NCBI GenBank assembly: GCA_964434165.1
Contig: CAYSUS010000021.1
Coordinates: forward strand, 1 to 64,000
Source of the DNA: CAYSUS01 sp964434165
GTDB lineage: Bacteria > Planctomycetota > Planctomycetia > Pirellulales > Thermoguttaceae
Length of the DNA: 64,000 nt
Reading direction: 5' to 3'
Shown: in pieces, positions 54,256 to 63,392 of the stretch
How the letters are laid out: every line of letters begins with the position of its first letter
How positions within the stretch are numbered: the first letter of the stretch is position 1
The notes under the pieces: model-generated
What the model was told of the DNA's origin: nothing
The model's database searches: none
What the model saw: only the letters and a program-made list of their open reading frames with translations
Position numbers and translations under genes: made by a program

Positions 54256-57200
54256 ATGTCACCGATAGGATGCCCGGAAAGGGACGAACTGAGGGCCTTC
54301 TCGACCGGAACGCTCGCGGAGGACCGGGCCGCCGCGGTCGCCGGCCACCTGGGCGACTGCGGGACGTGCCGGGAGGCGATCCAGACGATCGGCGACGCCG
54401 ACGACACCCTCGTCGCGCAGCTCCGCCAGCCGAAACCGCCCGCCGCCTATGCCGGCGAGCCCCAGCAGCGGTCCGCCCTGGACCGCGCCAGGGCGATTGC
54501 CAGCCCGCCGGCCTCGGCCGGGCCCGCGCCTGCCGCCGAGAGGCCGTTCGATCCCTACTACCACTGGCTCGGAATCGCGCCGGAGAACCAGCCACCGGAC
54601 CATTACCGCCTGCTCGGGATTTCCAAACTGGAGGAGGACCCTGTGGTGATCGCCAGCGCGGCGGAGCAGCGGATCACGCATCTGCGCACCTTCCAGCTCG
54701 GCAAGCACGGCGCCTGGTCGCAGAAGCTGCTCAACCAGGTGGCCGCCGCCAAGGTCTGCCTGCTCGACGCGAAACGGAAAGCCGACTACGACCGGCGTCT
54801 GCGCGAGAAGCATGGCTCCGACGCAGCGGGCGGCGGAGATGCGCGCGCGGCGGATTGCTCGGGGGCCCCCGGCGGCGCCCCTTCGCTGACGGTCCCCGGG
54901 CGCTTCGGCGAATACGAACTGACCGAGAAGCTCGGCGAGGGAGGGATGGGCGTGGTCTTCAAGGCCGTTCACACCAAGCTCGGCCGCACCGTGGCCCTGA
55001 AGGTCCTTCCCGAGGAGCGGCTTCGCAGCGCCGAGGCCGTGGCCCGCTTCGAGCGCGAGATGCGTGCCATCGGCGCGGTCGATCACCCCAATATCGTCCA
55101 GGCCCACGACGCCCGGGAGATCGGTTCCATGCGCGTGCTCGTCATGGAGTACGTTGAGGGCGAGGACCTCAGCCGAGTGGTGCAGCAGCGTGGGCCGCTG
55201 CCCGTGGCCGCGGCATGCGAGCTGGTTCGCCAGGCCGCGGTCGGGCTTCAGTGCGTGCACGAGCAGGGCCTGGTGCACCGCGATATCAAGCCGTCGAACC
55301 TGATGCTCAGCCGGCAAGGTCAGGTGAAGATCCTTGATCTGGGGCTCGCCCGCTTCCAGGCCGAGCCGGCGGTGGGCGAGGAGGTCACGGGCACGGGCCA
55401 GACGATGGGCACGCTCGATTACATGGCCCCCGAGCAGTTCTCCGATGCCCGGTCGGTGGACATCCGCGCGGACATCTACAGCCTGGGGTGTACGCTCTAT
55501 AAGCTCCTCGCCGGAAAGGCCCCCTTCTCGGGGCCCGAGCACTCGCGCCCCCTGGACAAGCTATTGGCGCACTCGAAGCAGCCGGTCCCGCCGATCGGGC
55601 AGGTGCGTTCCGATGTGCCGGGCGTGCTGGCCCTGGTCCTGTCGCGGATGCTGGCCAAGCAGCCTCCAGAGCGCTACGGCTCGCCCGCGGAGGTGGCCGC
55701 GGCGCTGGAGCCGTTCTGCACCGGCTCCGATTTGCCGGCGCTGCTGTCGAAGGCGGATGGCAAGCCGCCGGTGCGGCCGCCGAAGCCGGCGGGCCGCGCG
55801 GCGCCCGCGCTTGCGGCGGCCCTTTCGGCGATCGACACGCGACCCCGCCCTCGCCGGGCGCGAGAGCCTTTGGCAGCGACACTGGTCGCCTACGCCCGGA
55901 ACAGGCCCGTGGCAACAGTGGCGACGGCGGCGGCGCTCCTTTTCCTGCTGCTGTTGGGGGTGGTGATCCGGATTCGCCACAGGGACGGTCGAGAGACCGT
56001 GATACGGCCCGAGGACGCCAAGGAGGTCATCGTGGAGTTTGGGAAGGAGCCCCCCGCCAAGCAGCCCTCCGTGAAGCGCGATCCGACCAAACAGGGCTGG
56101 ACCACGCCGACAGGCGCTCAAGCGCCGGTGCGCCCCCACAAGACGCTCGCGGGCCAAACGGGCGTGGTCTACGACGTCGATCCGGAAGGCGGGGCGGACA
56201 GCTCGGTCACCGACCCCGAGGGCAACCTCAAGGGCGACCGTTCCCGCCGGTTCATGGACATCACCAGGGCCTCCGTACGACGCGTCGAAGGCCGCTACGT
56301 GCTGAGCGTGGAGACCGCCGCGCCGTTTCCGAAGCCCGCGGAGATGGCCGGAGGCAAGCGCGTGGACTTCGTCTTCTTCATCGACCTGGACCGGGACGCG
56401 AAGACCGGGATCTCTCGTGTCGGCAACGATCTGAACATCCATCTGCATCTCTCCGAGCAAGGCTGGGGCGGGGGCTTCCAGAGCCGCTCGGAACTGATGC
56501 AAGGCCCGGACGCCAAGCGGCGGCGCAAGGCGGAGTTCGTCATCCAGTCCGAGGGCCATCGGGCGTCGATCTCCTTCCCCGTCGACTACCTTCCCGTCGA
56601 TCGGTTTCGATGGTGCGTGCACTCTATGACACGCAACGCGCGCGACTGGCCGCCCACCACCAGCAATCCGCCGACCCCCCTGCGGGCGTTCCCGCCGACC
56701 GAAGGAGGGGCCGACAGAGCGCTGCACGAAAGGATCAAGGCCGCCGATCTCGAGGCGGACCGCAAGGCGGTCGAAGCGTGGTGCGCCGCGTGCCGGCGGA
56801 TCTGGCAGGAGCGCAAGCCCTCGAAGTTCGCGGAAATGACGTGGAAGGATCAGGCCGTGTTCGTCGGCAGCGGTACCGAGGAGGACGGGCCCACGGCCCC
56901 TGTGGCCACCTGGAGCGAGTTGGATCACGACCTGGATGCGAGGGCGCCTGCCGAAGTCGAGGTCGGCACGGAGCCCCCTGCTTATGCGATCCAGGGCCCG
57001 GTCGCCGTGATCCAGTGGAGCTCGGCGCGGCTTCGCTTCACGGAGGACACGGATTGGGTTACCTCTCGCGCCCTGGAGGTTCTCGTCCGCCGCGAAGGGC
57101 TGTGGCGAGTCCTGGGCTCGGCGACGGGCGACTGGCGCATGACCAGCCGCGATCGCTTCGAGCCGGATCGCGCCGAGCACCAGGCGATCCAGGCGGTGTT

Positions 57201-57570
57201 CGAGACGATCAACCGGGCCTGGGTGGAGAGGAAGCCGCAGTCGCTCCAAGCCGTCCTCCATCCCCGCATGCGCTTCGTGGGCGTGGACGACGCCGGGTCG
57301 GTCGAGCCGCTCGTCGGCGACGCGGAGACGGTGATCGAGGGCGTCACGCAGATGATCGCCGCCAGCCCGCGCGCTCGCCACCTGCATCGCATCGAGTGGC
57401 TTCGCGTGAACGGCCCGATCGCCGTCGTGCTCAGCCGCATCGAGGACGTGGTCGAGGGCCGGGCACTTCCGGAGAGGCGCTGCCTGACCGTGATGGCCCG
57501 CGACGACAAGGGATGGAAGATCGCCTTGAGCGTTCCCGGCGACTGGAAGGCGGTCCTGGTCGATCGGTGA
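54256..57570 (+). CDS. Ser/Thr protein kinase with anti-sigma zinc finger, J-like domain and two SnoaL-like domains
   Basis: A 1104-residue membrane kinase. Residues 1-60 form a zf-HC2-type anti-sigma finger (CPERDELRAF ... HLGDCGTCREA). Residues about 95-185 are a J-like domain common in planctomycete kinases (YYHWLGIAPENQPPDHYRLL; KVCLLDAKRKADYDRRLRE). Kinase domain about 215-480: Gly loop LGEGGMGVVFKA, VALKVLP, catalytic loop HRDIKPSNLML, DLG in place of DFG, MAPEQF. One transmembrane helix (ATAAALLFLLLLGVVIRI, near residue 560) leads to the outside. A beta-rich linker follows, then two tandem NTF2/SnoaL-like domains (AWCAACRRIWQERKPSKFAEM ... and FETINRAWVERKPQSLQAVLHP ...). The extracytoplasmic domains probably sense a ligand and pass the signal to the ECF sigma factor upstream. 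Confidence 0.9.
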   Translation: MSPIGCPERDELRAFSTGTLAEDRAAAVAGHLGDCGTCREAIQTIGDADDTLVAQLRQPKPPAAYAGEPQQRSALDRARAIASPPASAGPAPAAERPFDPYYHWLGIAPENQPPDHYRLLGISKLEEDPVVIASAAEQRITHLRTFQLGKHGAWSQKLLNQVAAAKVCLLDAKRKADYDRRLREKHGSDAAGGGDARAADCSGAPGGAPSLTVPGRFGEYELTEKLGEGGMGVVFKAVHTKLGRTVALKVLPEERLRSAEAVARFEREMRAIGAVDHPNIVQAHDAREIGSMRVLVMEYVEGEDLSRVVQQRGPLPVAAACELVRQAAVGLQCVHEQGLVHRDIKPSNLMLSRQGQVKILDLGLARFQAEPAVGEEVTGTGQTMGTLDYMAPEQFSDARSVDIRADIYSLGCTLYKLLAGKAPFSGPEHSRPLDKLLAHSKQPVPPIGQVRSDVPGVLALVLSRMLAKQPPERYGSPAEVAAALEPFCTGSDLPALLSKADGKPPVRPPKPAGRAAPALAAALSAIDTRPRPRRAREPLAATLVAYARNRPVATVATAAALLFLLLLGVVIRIRHRDGRETVIRPEDAKEVIVEFGKEPPAKQPSVKRDPTKQGWTTPTGAQAPVRPHKTLAGQTGVVYDVDPEGGADSSVTDPEGNLKGDRSRRFMDITRASVRRVEGRYVLSVETAAPFPKPAEMAGGKRVDFVFFIDLDRDAKTGISRVGNDLNIHLHLSEQGWGGGFQSRSELMQGPDAKRRRKAEFVIQSEGHRASISFPVDYLPVDRFRWCVHSMTRNARDWPPTTSNPPTPLRAFPPTEGGADRALHERIKAADLEADRKAVEAWCAACRRIWQERKPSKFAEMTWKDQAVFVGSGTEEDGPTAPVATWSELDHDLDARAPAEVEVGTEPPAYAIQGPVAVIQWSSARLRFTEDTDWVTSRALEVLVRREGLWRVLGSATGDWRMTSRDRFEPDRAEHQAIQAVFETINRAWVERKPQSLQAVLHPRMRFVGVDDAGSVEPLVGDAETVIEGVTQMIAASPRARHLHRIEWLRVNGPIAVVLSRIEDVVEGRALPERRCLTVMARDDKGWKIALSVPGDWKAVLVDR

Positions 57571-57592
57571 CCATCCGCGGGCCGCGCGGAGC

Positions 57593-57625
57593 AGACTTCC
57601 GAAGTCTCGCAGACTTCGGAACTCT
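57593..57625. terminator. Hairpin between convergent genes (repeat family member 3)
   Basis: Arms AGACTTCCGAAGTCT (57593-57607) and AGACTTCGGAACTCT (57611-57625), one mismatch, loop CGC. It separates the kinase gene from the convergent PEP-CTERM gene and ends 6 bp before the latter's stop codon. Confidence 0.7.
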
Positions 57626-57631
57626 TCTGGC

Positions 57632-58630
57632 TCACCAGCGCCGCCTTAGCCCGAAGCCCGCCAGCAGCGCGGCCCCGATGGCGGCGAGGGCCAGAGTGGA
57701 AGGCTCGGGAATTACCTCCATGTCCATCGAGTAGTTCACCGTGAGGACGGGCCGCAATTCCGTGTTCTCGTGCTGGAAGGAGGCGAACCCCCGCTTGCTC
57801 GACACGTCCTTGCCGGAGACCGATTCCTCGCCGAGCACCAGCCAGCCGAAGTTCGTGGCCGGATCGTCGAGCCACCGCTGTACGTCCAGAGCCATCTGGT
57901 CGCTGGCAAAGGTGACGTAGCCGAACCCACCCACGTCCTCGCAGGCCGCGGCGTAATCGCCCGGGAGGATGAACGGGGCGTCGCCCACCAGGCCTTCGCC
58001 GAGGTCCAGCGCCAGGCCGGCCGGGCTGGTGACCGTGGCCTGCGGCCAGAAGCCGCTCTCATTCGGATGATAGGCCCAGGGCGGGGACAGGGCCCCGTCG
58101 TAGTGCCTCGTGTCGCCCGGGTCGTACTGCGCGTGGAACCACGTGGCGTCGCCCAACCCGGGATCGGCCCCGCCCCCGCCGCCGGAGACCGCGTCGGCGT
58201 CCGACGGTCCCTCGCCCCAAATCGGCGAAAGCTCGGGCAGGGCGACGAGCCAGAAATCGCGCAGTACGAGCGGGTCCTCCTTCTTGGGGTAATCGACCAC
58301 GTAAAGCCGGAGGCTGACGCTATCGACATGGGCCCCGGTCGGGATCCCCGCGACCTGGAAGTCACACTCCAGAAGGGCCCGCTGGATCTGGTTCTTCGAC
58401 CGCGTACGGCCCGCGCCGATGTAGTTGCCCTGGCCGTTGGCCTTCATCCCCGTATTCGGATCGCCCGGATCGTACGGCACGCCGGGGAAGTCGAACTGGT
58501 AGATCGTACTGTCGCGCCCGGTGGTCAGTTGCACGGTGTCGGCGGCGGCGGAGTTGGCCGACAGCGCCCAAGCGGCGGCGAGCAGGACACGGAGGAAGGC
58601 AGCGGGGCATGCGCGTGATCGAGGGGACAT
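57632..58630 (-). CDS. DNRLRE-type secreted protein with PEP-CTERM sorting signal
   Basis: A 332-residue exported protein. ATG 58630 (MSPRSRACPAAFLRVLLAA) gives a typical signal peptide ending near NSAAADT. The mature N-terminal half is a DNRLRE/CBM96-like beta-sandwich (DSTIYQFDFPGVPYDPG, IQRALLECDFQVAGIPTGAHV, VSLRLYVVDY). A Gly/Asp-rich middle and a second part (FGWLVLGEESVSGKDVSSKRG, ELRPVLTVNY) complete the domain. It ends with a PEP-CTERM tail: VIPEPSTLALAAIG, a hydrophobic stretch and GLRRRW. It should be sorted by an exosortase, which is not encoded in this window. Probably a surface or extracellular polymer-associated protein. Confidence 0.92.
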   Translation of the reverse strand: MSPRSRACPAAFLRVLLAAAWALSANSAAADTVQLTTGRDSTIYQFDFPGVPYDPGDPNTGMKANGQGNYIGAGRTRSKNQIQRALLECDFQVAGIPTGAHVDSVSLRLYVVDYPKKEDPLVLRDFWLVALPELSPIWGEGPSDADAVSGGGGGADPGLGDATWFHAQYDPGDTRHYDGALSPPWAYHPNESGFWPQATVTSPAGLALDLGEGLVGDAPFILPGDYAAACEDVGGFGYVTFASDQMALDVQRWLDDPATNFGWLVLGEESVSGKDVSSKRGFASFQHENTELRPVLTVNYSMDMEVIPEPSTLALAAIGAALLAGFGLRRRW

Positions 58631-58666
58631 CGTCGCCTTGTGGGGTTGGTGTGGCCGTGGGTTCCA

Positions 58667-58681
58667 GGACTTCCGAAGTCT
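58667..58681. repeat. Single arm of the AGACTTCCGAAGTCT repeat
   Basis: GGACTTCCGAAGTCT matches one arm of the four hairpins, but the second arm is not recognisable. It lies in the 5' leader region of the PEP-CTERM gene, between two co-directional genes, so it is either a solo half-copy or a decayed hairpin. Confidence 0.55.
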
Positions 58682-58789
58682 TGCTTGGTGAAGCCTCATA
58701 GGTTTTCGCACCATTGTGGCACGCCGGGCGCGAACGTGCAACCATCCCCGTTTTTGGCACGAAAACGCCGCGATCTCCCTTGCGCCGCG

Positions 58790-59830
58790 CTAGTCCGGCA
58801 CCCGGGCCACCTCGCCCCCGGCGCGGGTGCTCAGGGCCTCGAGGGTCTCCTGGTCGATGGTTTCGGCCAGGAAGCGGACCGACCCGTCGGCCGGGGCGAA
58901 GTTGGCCCCGCCCGGGTGGAGGCTCCCCCACGCGCACAGGCGCATGTCCTCGTAGAATGCGAACTGGTCGGCGGACCCGGCGGGCGGGTCGGCCGAATCG
59001 CGGTGGTCGTAGTCGAACGGCAACCGGTAGTTGATGGGGGCAAAGGCGCTCATCGTCACGTCGCTGATCCGCCGGCGGCCGCCGATCGCCGCCCAGGGGC
59101 CGAGGTACTTCAGCGAATCGACCCACGCCCAGCGGGCGAACGTCTCGTAGTTGGGGTCGTAGTGGCTCCGCTCGCCCAAGAGCAGCGTATTGGAGGTGCC
59201 GTCGGTGATCATCTCGATCGCCACCGGCGGCTGAAACGGCGAGGGGACGGAGGCCGGGCCCGTGGTGTGAAACACTCCGTCGATCGTGGCCGAGTCGGGG
59301 TAGAACGAGCGCCGGCCGCCGTTGCCGCCGTAGCTGCCCACCGCGTGGTAGTCGCTCCCCTTGGCCACCGGGTTCTCCGGGATCCGGTCTGAAGGGCAGA
59401 CGAACGCGGAGACGACCGTGGCGGCCAGGGCCTCGCGACCGCCCTGGAGGTTCATCACCGGCTGGCGGTAATCCCAGCGGTCGCCCAGGCTGGTCTGCTC
59501 CAAATACGGCAAGAGGAACACGAACAGCGAGGTGCCGCGGTAGCGGGGCGAGGCATTGAACTCGAACTGGTTCAGGCCCGGCGGAAACGTCGCATGCGCG
59601 GTGTGGTAATTGTGGGCGGCCAGGGCGAGCTGCCTGAGGTTGTTGGTGCACTGCGTGCGCCGCGCGGCCTCGCGCGCCGCCTGCACCGCCGGAAGCAACA
59701 GCGCGATGAGGATCCCGATGATGGCGATCACCACCAGCAGCTCGACGAGCGTAAAACCGTGCTGGGGCCGGCGCACGCGTTTAGGTCCTCTCCGACCTGG
59801 GGAACGGAACGAACTTGTCTCGCCCATCAC
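58790..59830 (-). CDS. DUF1559 prepilin-like (type II pseudopilin signal) protein
   Basis: A 346-residue member of the very large planctomycete DUF1559 family. The N-terminus has a type IV pilin/pseudopilin methylation motif, HGFTLVELLVVIAIIGIL, cleaved after Gly; the family's AAREAARRTQCTNNLRQLALAAHNYH follows. The C-terminal part carries the family signature TDGTSNTLLLGER and the terminal GSLHPGGANFAPADGSVRFL. It is exported through the pilin-like pathway and probably forms surface filaments or a secretion pseudopilus. The initiator may be either of two successive ATGs (59830 or 59827). It is upstream of and co-directional with the PEP-CTERM gene (159 bp gap). Confidence 0.95.
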   Translation of the reverse strand: MMGETSSFRSPGRRGPKRVRRPQHGFTLVELLVVIAIIGILIALLLPAVQAAREAARRTQCTNNLRQLALAAHNYHTAHATFPPGLNQFEFNASPRYRGTSLFVFLLPYLEQTSLGDRWDYRQPVMNLQGGREALAATVVSAFVCPSDRIPENPVAKGSDYHAVGSYGGNGGRRSFYPDSATIDGVFHTTGPASVPSPFQPPVAIEMITDGTSNTLLLGERSHYDPNYETFARWAWVDSLKYLGPWAAIGGRRRISDVTMSAFAPINYRLPFDYDHRDSADPPAGSADQFAFYEDMRLCAWGSLHPGGANFAPADGSVRFLAETIDQETLEALSTRAGGEVARVPD

Positions 59831-60016
59831 GGCACCCGTTCGACGTGGAGCTTGCGGGACGCCCTGTCCCGTTGCACGCGATTATACCGGCTAGAGCGGA
59901 GGCTCAAGGCCACCCGGCCACACGACGCCGCGCCGGGGGCACGCCGAACCTTCGCCCGGCGGCGGGCGTCTGCTACGGGGATGACCTCGGGCGACTGACG
60001 CAGGCAAGACCCACCC

Positions 60017-60184
60017 ATGAACGATTTCAAACGACTGCTTCGCAAGCTGAAGCGGCAGACCAAGAAGGCAGGCAACCGCAGGCGGCGCCGGCACTTGAAG
60101 AACGTCGAGGCCGATCCGGAGGCGTTCGATTTCGGGCGCGACCGGTCCTCGGCCATGAACGAGCCTCGCGGGGGGCGCCGTTAG
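60017..60184 (+). CDS. Small very basic protein
   Basis: A 55-residue protein, MNDFKRLLRKLKRQTKKAG followed by an Arg-rich run and an acidic/neutral tail (EADPEAFDFGRDRSSAMNE), ending in RGGRR. There is no clear Shine-Dalgarno. Lys/Arg content suggests nucleic-acid binding. Its position between a divergent DUF1559 gene and a convergent hairpin supports a real short gene. No family is recognised. Confidence 0.55.
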   Translation: MNDFKRLLRKLKRQTKKAGNRRRRRHLKNVEADPEAFDFGRDRSSAMNEPRGGRR

Positions 60185-60222
60185 GCCGGAGTGCCCACTC
60201 CATCCGTGCCTTTCCCGACGCA

Positions 60223-60255
60223 GGACTTCCGAAGTCTTCGAGACTTCGGAAGTCT
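60223..60255. terminator. Hairpin between convergent genes (repeat family member 4)
   Basis: Arms GGACTTCCGAAGTCT (60223-60237) and AGACTTCGGAAGTCT (60241-60255), one mismatch, loop TCG. It separates the 55-residue protein gene from the convergent glutathione-synthetase-like gene. Confidence 0.7.
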
Positions 60256-60319
60256 GAAGCACCGGCTCGACGTCGCATGGATCTCGCGCCTGGCCGGAGT
60301 CGCACTCCGTCCTCAGGGG

Positions 60320-61366
60320 CTACAGCGAGTTCATGTCCACGTTGTTGAAGTTCCGCTGGTAGAACGACATGTATTGCACCTTGCGCTCCAGGGCCTGGAC
60401 GACGGCGTTGGCGAAGTTCACGTTCTCGAAGCTCTGGGCGCTTCCCAGCCCGCCCGGCGAGAAGACGTTGATCTCCATCAGCTTGTCGCCCACGATGTCC
60501 AGGCCGACGAGGAACATCCCGTCGAGCACGAGCTTGGGGCGGACGATCTCGGCGATGTGCAGCGCCCGCTCGTCGATCTCGGCGCGGGCCTTCTTGCCGC
60601 CGGCATGGATATTGCTGCGAATGTCGTCGCCGGAGCGCACGCGGCGGAAGGCGGCGTACTTGCCTTTGTAGCGGAGCGGCTGGCCGTTCATCATGAACAG
60701 CCGGGTGTCGCCCTCGGCGGCGTCGGCGAGGTACTGCTGGGCCACCACGTAGCCGTCGCGGCTGACGGCCTCGACCATCTGGTTGAGGTTGCCCAGATCG
60801 TCGGTGCGGATGCGGAACACGCCCTGGCCACCCGACCCCTGCAGCGGCTTGATCACGATGTCGCCGCCGCACTCCTTGGCAAAGGCCCGGATCTCGTCGC
60901 GGTCGCGGGTGATGAGCGTGGCCGGGCGGACCTCCTCGGGGAAGAGCTGGAAGTACATCTTATTCATGGCCTTGGCGAGGCCGTCCGGGTCGTTCAGCAC
61001 GATCACGCCGCGGCGCATGGCCGCCCGGCCGAACATGATCCCGCTGGTCTGGGCCCAGGAGCGGCGGCCCTGGTCCTGGGCCGGGTCGCTGCGGAGCATG
61101 AGTACGTCGAGATCATCGACGGTGATCCGCTGGCGCCGGCCGCGCGGGCCGCGGATCTCGTCGAGAAACGAGTTTAGCGAGGAGTACTTGGTCTTGGGGG
61201 CGCCGCAGGCCCGAGCCCGCACGTAGTCGTCGGGGTCGAAGGCCAGGTCGCCGGTCCCGATCAGCCACACCTCGTGCCCACGATTGACCGCCGCCATAGC
61301 CAGCCGCGTGGTCGTGTAGCCCGACTCCTCCGTCTGGATGTCGTTGACAACGAATCCGATTCTCAT
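60320..61366 (-). CDS. Glutathione-synthetase-like ATP-grasp ligase
   Basis: A 348-residue ATP-grasp enzyme resembling bacterial GshB, joining an amino group to a carboxylate with ATP. N-terminal domain: IGFVVNDIQTEESGYTTTRL and DVLMLRSDPAQD. ATP-grasp core: DPDGLAKAMNKMYFQLF, DIVIKPLQGSGGQGVFRI, the GDTRLFMMNGQPLRYKGKYAAF segment, and the metal-binding LDIVGDKLMEINVFSPGG. Its ATG overlaps the stop of the DUF1704 gene, so it is the last gene of a coupled operon with DUF1704 and an N-formylglutamate amidohydrolase homologue. No gshA is present, so the product may be a peptide other than glutathione. Confidence 0.9.
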   Translation of the reverse strand: MRIGFVVNDIQTEESGYTTTRLAMAAVNRGHEVWLIGTGDLAFDPDDYVRARACGAPKTKYSSLNSFLDEIRGPRGRRQRITVDDLDVLMLRSDPAQDQGRRSWAQTSGIMFGRAAMRRGVIVLNDPDGLAKAMNKMYFQLFPEEVRPATLITRDRDEIRAFAKECGGDIVIKPLQGSGGQGVFRIRTDDLGNLNQMVEAVSRDGYVVAQQYLADAAEGDTRLFMMNGQPLRYKGKYAAFRRVRSGDDIRSNIHAGGKKARAEIDERALHIAEIVRPKLVLDGMFLVGLDIVGDKLMEINVFSPGGLGSAQSFENVNFANAVVQALERKVQYMSFYQRNFNNVDMNSL

Positions 61367-63288
61367 GGCTCCGCTTCCTGGACGAGTTGCAGCACGCTGT
61401 GGCCGGCGCGTATCCTCCCAAGCTTCTCCGCCACGGCGGGCGCGTCAAGGTACCGGGGACGCAAGGGGGGTGGCCTGAGCACATCCCGGAACATCAGCTC
61501 TCGGATGATAGGGATCGATTCGGCGCTGATCTTGCCGACCACCAGCGGGTCGAGATCCCCACCCTCCCGCAGGTACTCGAGAATCCGCACGAACCCCCGC
61601 AGATAGACGACGTCCTTGGTCAGCCCTCCTGCCCGATACACCCGCATCGCAATGGTATAAGCCTGGCGCGGCGTGAAGCCGTGGGTGCCGCTCAACAGCC
61701 GGAAGCACTCCGCCAACGGCGCGCCGCGCAGGAGCTGCTCCACGGCCAGCACCCGGGCCGCCAGAAGACGCAACCGGGGCCGGTCCAGCCCGCCGACAAA
61801 CAGCTCGGAGAGGACGGCCAGCCCTTCCTGCAGCTCGTCGTAGCCGGCCAGCCCCACGTCGAGCTGCCGGAAGGGCTGCGCGCGGCCGTTGAAGCCGGTC
61901 ACCAGGTGCGTTCCGACCTCGTGCTGGAGCAGGGCATGGACCCGGCGAACGGGGACCCGCGTCTGCCGGCCGATGAGGAGGCTTCCCTGCGAGACCAGGA
62001 GCCCGGAATAGACATCGTCGCGAACCTCGACGCGGGGGTCGAAACCGGGGTGGTCGCGGCGATAGGTGTCGATCTCCCGCACGGCGCGGCGGGCCAGCTC
62101 GGCGGCCGTCACGTGCCGGCCTCCGTCGCCGCGCGCCCCCGGCCGCGCCGCGGCCAGGATCCGCCTCGCCAGGCTCACCAGCGACTTGGACACCCCGCCG
62201 TACACCTGCTGACTGCCGAGCAGGAAGTTCGCCGTGCCGATGTCGCCCAGCATGGTCAGGCGCCGGTCGAGATCGTCCTGCTTCTCCCGGAACAGGTGCG
62301 CCAGGGTCGGGTCCTCGACCCGCTCGATGGGCACCTCGAAGAGCCGCCGCTTGAGCGAGGCCGGGTCGAGGTTCAAGGGGCGATAGAGAAAGGCCGGCGC
62401 GCGCGCGAACCCGCTCTTCTGGAACTCCCGCCAGGCGGCCTCCGCGTTGACCGGCGTGGCCAGCAGCAGTAGATCGAACGCGCTATCGATCTCCGCCAGA
62501 CGGCGGTCCACCTCCCACACGACCTTCAGCAGCGACCGCCGGCCCAGCGAGTAGTAGTGCTGCGGCCGGATGCGGGTGTTCTGGCAGGCGAAGGCGAAGA
62601 ACGCCCGCTTGAGCGAGTTGCCCACTTCGCGCCGCAGCGTCCGGACGATTCGGGGATAGACGTCGCAAGTCACGGGATCGCGGTAGACGGGCCGCACCGC
62701 CAGCCCGATGCACGAGCAGCTCAGACGCCGGGCCAGGGCGGGTGGGACGAGCGGCTTCATGCCGGGCGGGTGCGTGGGCCCGTCGGTCTCCAGCGCCACC
62801 ACGGACCCGCGCCGCCCGACGCGGACCCGCTGAAGCGACCGGGCCAGGGCGTCCACCGTGGACTGAAGCGGCACGTCGCGCGACCCCCGCACCGAGAACC
62901 TCGGCAAGGGCGGTACCGGCTCGCCCGTCTCCGGATGCACGACGTCGCCGACCCCGAGATCGGGATCGGCCCACACCTCGACCACGCACACCGCGCCGAA
63001 GTGGCCGGAGAGCTGCCCCAGCAGCATCCGCACCAGGCGGCGCACGCGCGCAAGTCGCTTCGGGTCGTCCGAGGTGATGAGCGTGGCGGCCTCGGCCGAG
63101 ATGAGCTTCTCCGTCCCGGGATCGGGCCGGCCGACCGGCCTCCGATAGACGCAGAGGAAGGGCAGTCGCCGGTCGAGATGAAGCCGACCTCCGTCGGGCA
63201 GGAATCGCCGCACGCGAAGGTCCCGGCCGAGGCGCGAGACCACGTCGGCAATGAAGTCGTCGGAGATCGGGGCCGGCAGTTCCGTCAT
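61363..63288 (-). CDS. DUF1704 metallopeptidase-like protein (QEGLA motif)
   Basis: A 641-residue protein. The C-terminal half is the DUF1704/MATCAP-like zinc peptidase domain: HEVGTHLVTGFNG supplies an HExxTH zinc site, and ELQEGLAVLSEL is the QEGLA motif that gives the bacterial family its old name ('flavohemoglobin expression-modulating'). The N-terminal half (about residues 1-260) is an associated domain typically found with N-formylglutamate amidohydrolase genes. The animal relatives are tubulin-tail tyrosine carboxypeptidases, so a carboxypeptidase or amidase role on a small peptide is plausible. It overlaps the ATP-grasp gene by 4 bp and follows the amidohydrolase gene by 104 bp. Confidence 0.9.
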   Translation of the reverse strand: MTELPAPISDDFIADVVSRLGRDLRVRRFLPDGGRLHLDRRLPFLCVYRRPVGRPDPGTEKLISAEAATLITSDDPKRLARVRRLVRMLLGQLSGHFGAVCVVEVWADPDLGVGDVVHPETGEPVPPLPRFSVRGSRDVPLQSTVDALARSLQRVRVGRRGSVVALETDGPTHPPGMKPLVPPALARRLSCSCIGLAVRPVYRDPVTCDVYPRIVRTLRREVGNSLKRAFFAFACQNTRIRPQHYYSLGRRSLLKVVWEVDRRLAEIDSAFDLLLLATPVNAEAAWREFQKSGFARAPAFLYRPLNLDPASLKRRLFEVPIERVEDPTLAHLFREKQDDLDRRLTMLGDIGTANFLLGSQQVYGGVSKSLVSLARRILAAARPGARGDGGRHVTAAELARRAVREIDTYRRDHPGFDPRVEVRDDVYSGLLVSQGSLLIGRQTRVPVRRVHALLQHEVGTHLVTGFNGRAQPFRQLDVGLAGYDELQEGLAVLSELFVGGLDRPRLRLLAARVLAVEQLLRGAPLAECFRLLSGTHGFTPRQAYTIAMRVYRAGGLTKDVVYLRGFVRILEYLREGGDLDPLVVGKISAESIPIIRELMFRDVLRPPPLRPRYLDAPAVAEKLGRIRAGHSVLQLVQEAEP

Positions 63289-63344
63289 GCTTTGCGCCGT
63301 GGCCCTCTCCCTCGCGGAGAAGGTCGGATCAAGGGCGACTCGCT

Positions 63345-63365
63345 CCCTCTCCCCGTGGGAGAGGG
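63345..63365. terminator. Perfect 9-bp-stem hairpin between amidohydrolase and DUF1704 genes
   Basis: CCCTCTCCC (63345-63353), loop CGT, GGGAGAGGG (63357-63365). It is followed by a G-rich run and preceded by a second CCTCTCCCTCGCGGAGA stretch at 63303-63319. This CCCTCTCC...GGGAGAGGG type of unit is a common intergenic repeat in high-GC bacteria. It lies inside a presumed operon, so it may attenuate rather than end transcription. Confidence 0.5.
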
Positions 63366-63392
63366 CTGGGGTGAGGGAGGCCGAACCTGCAA

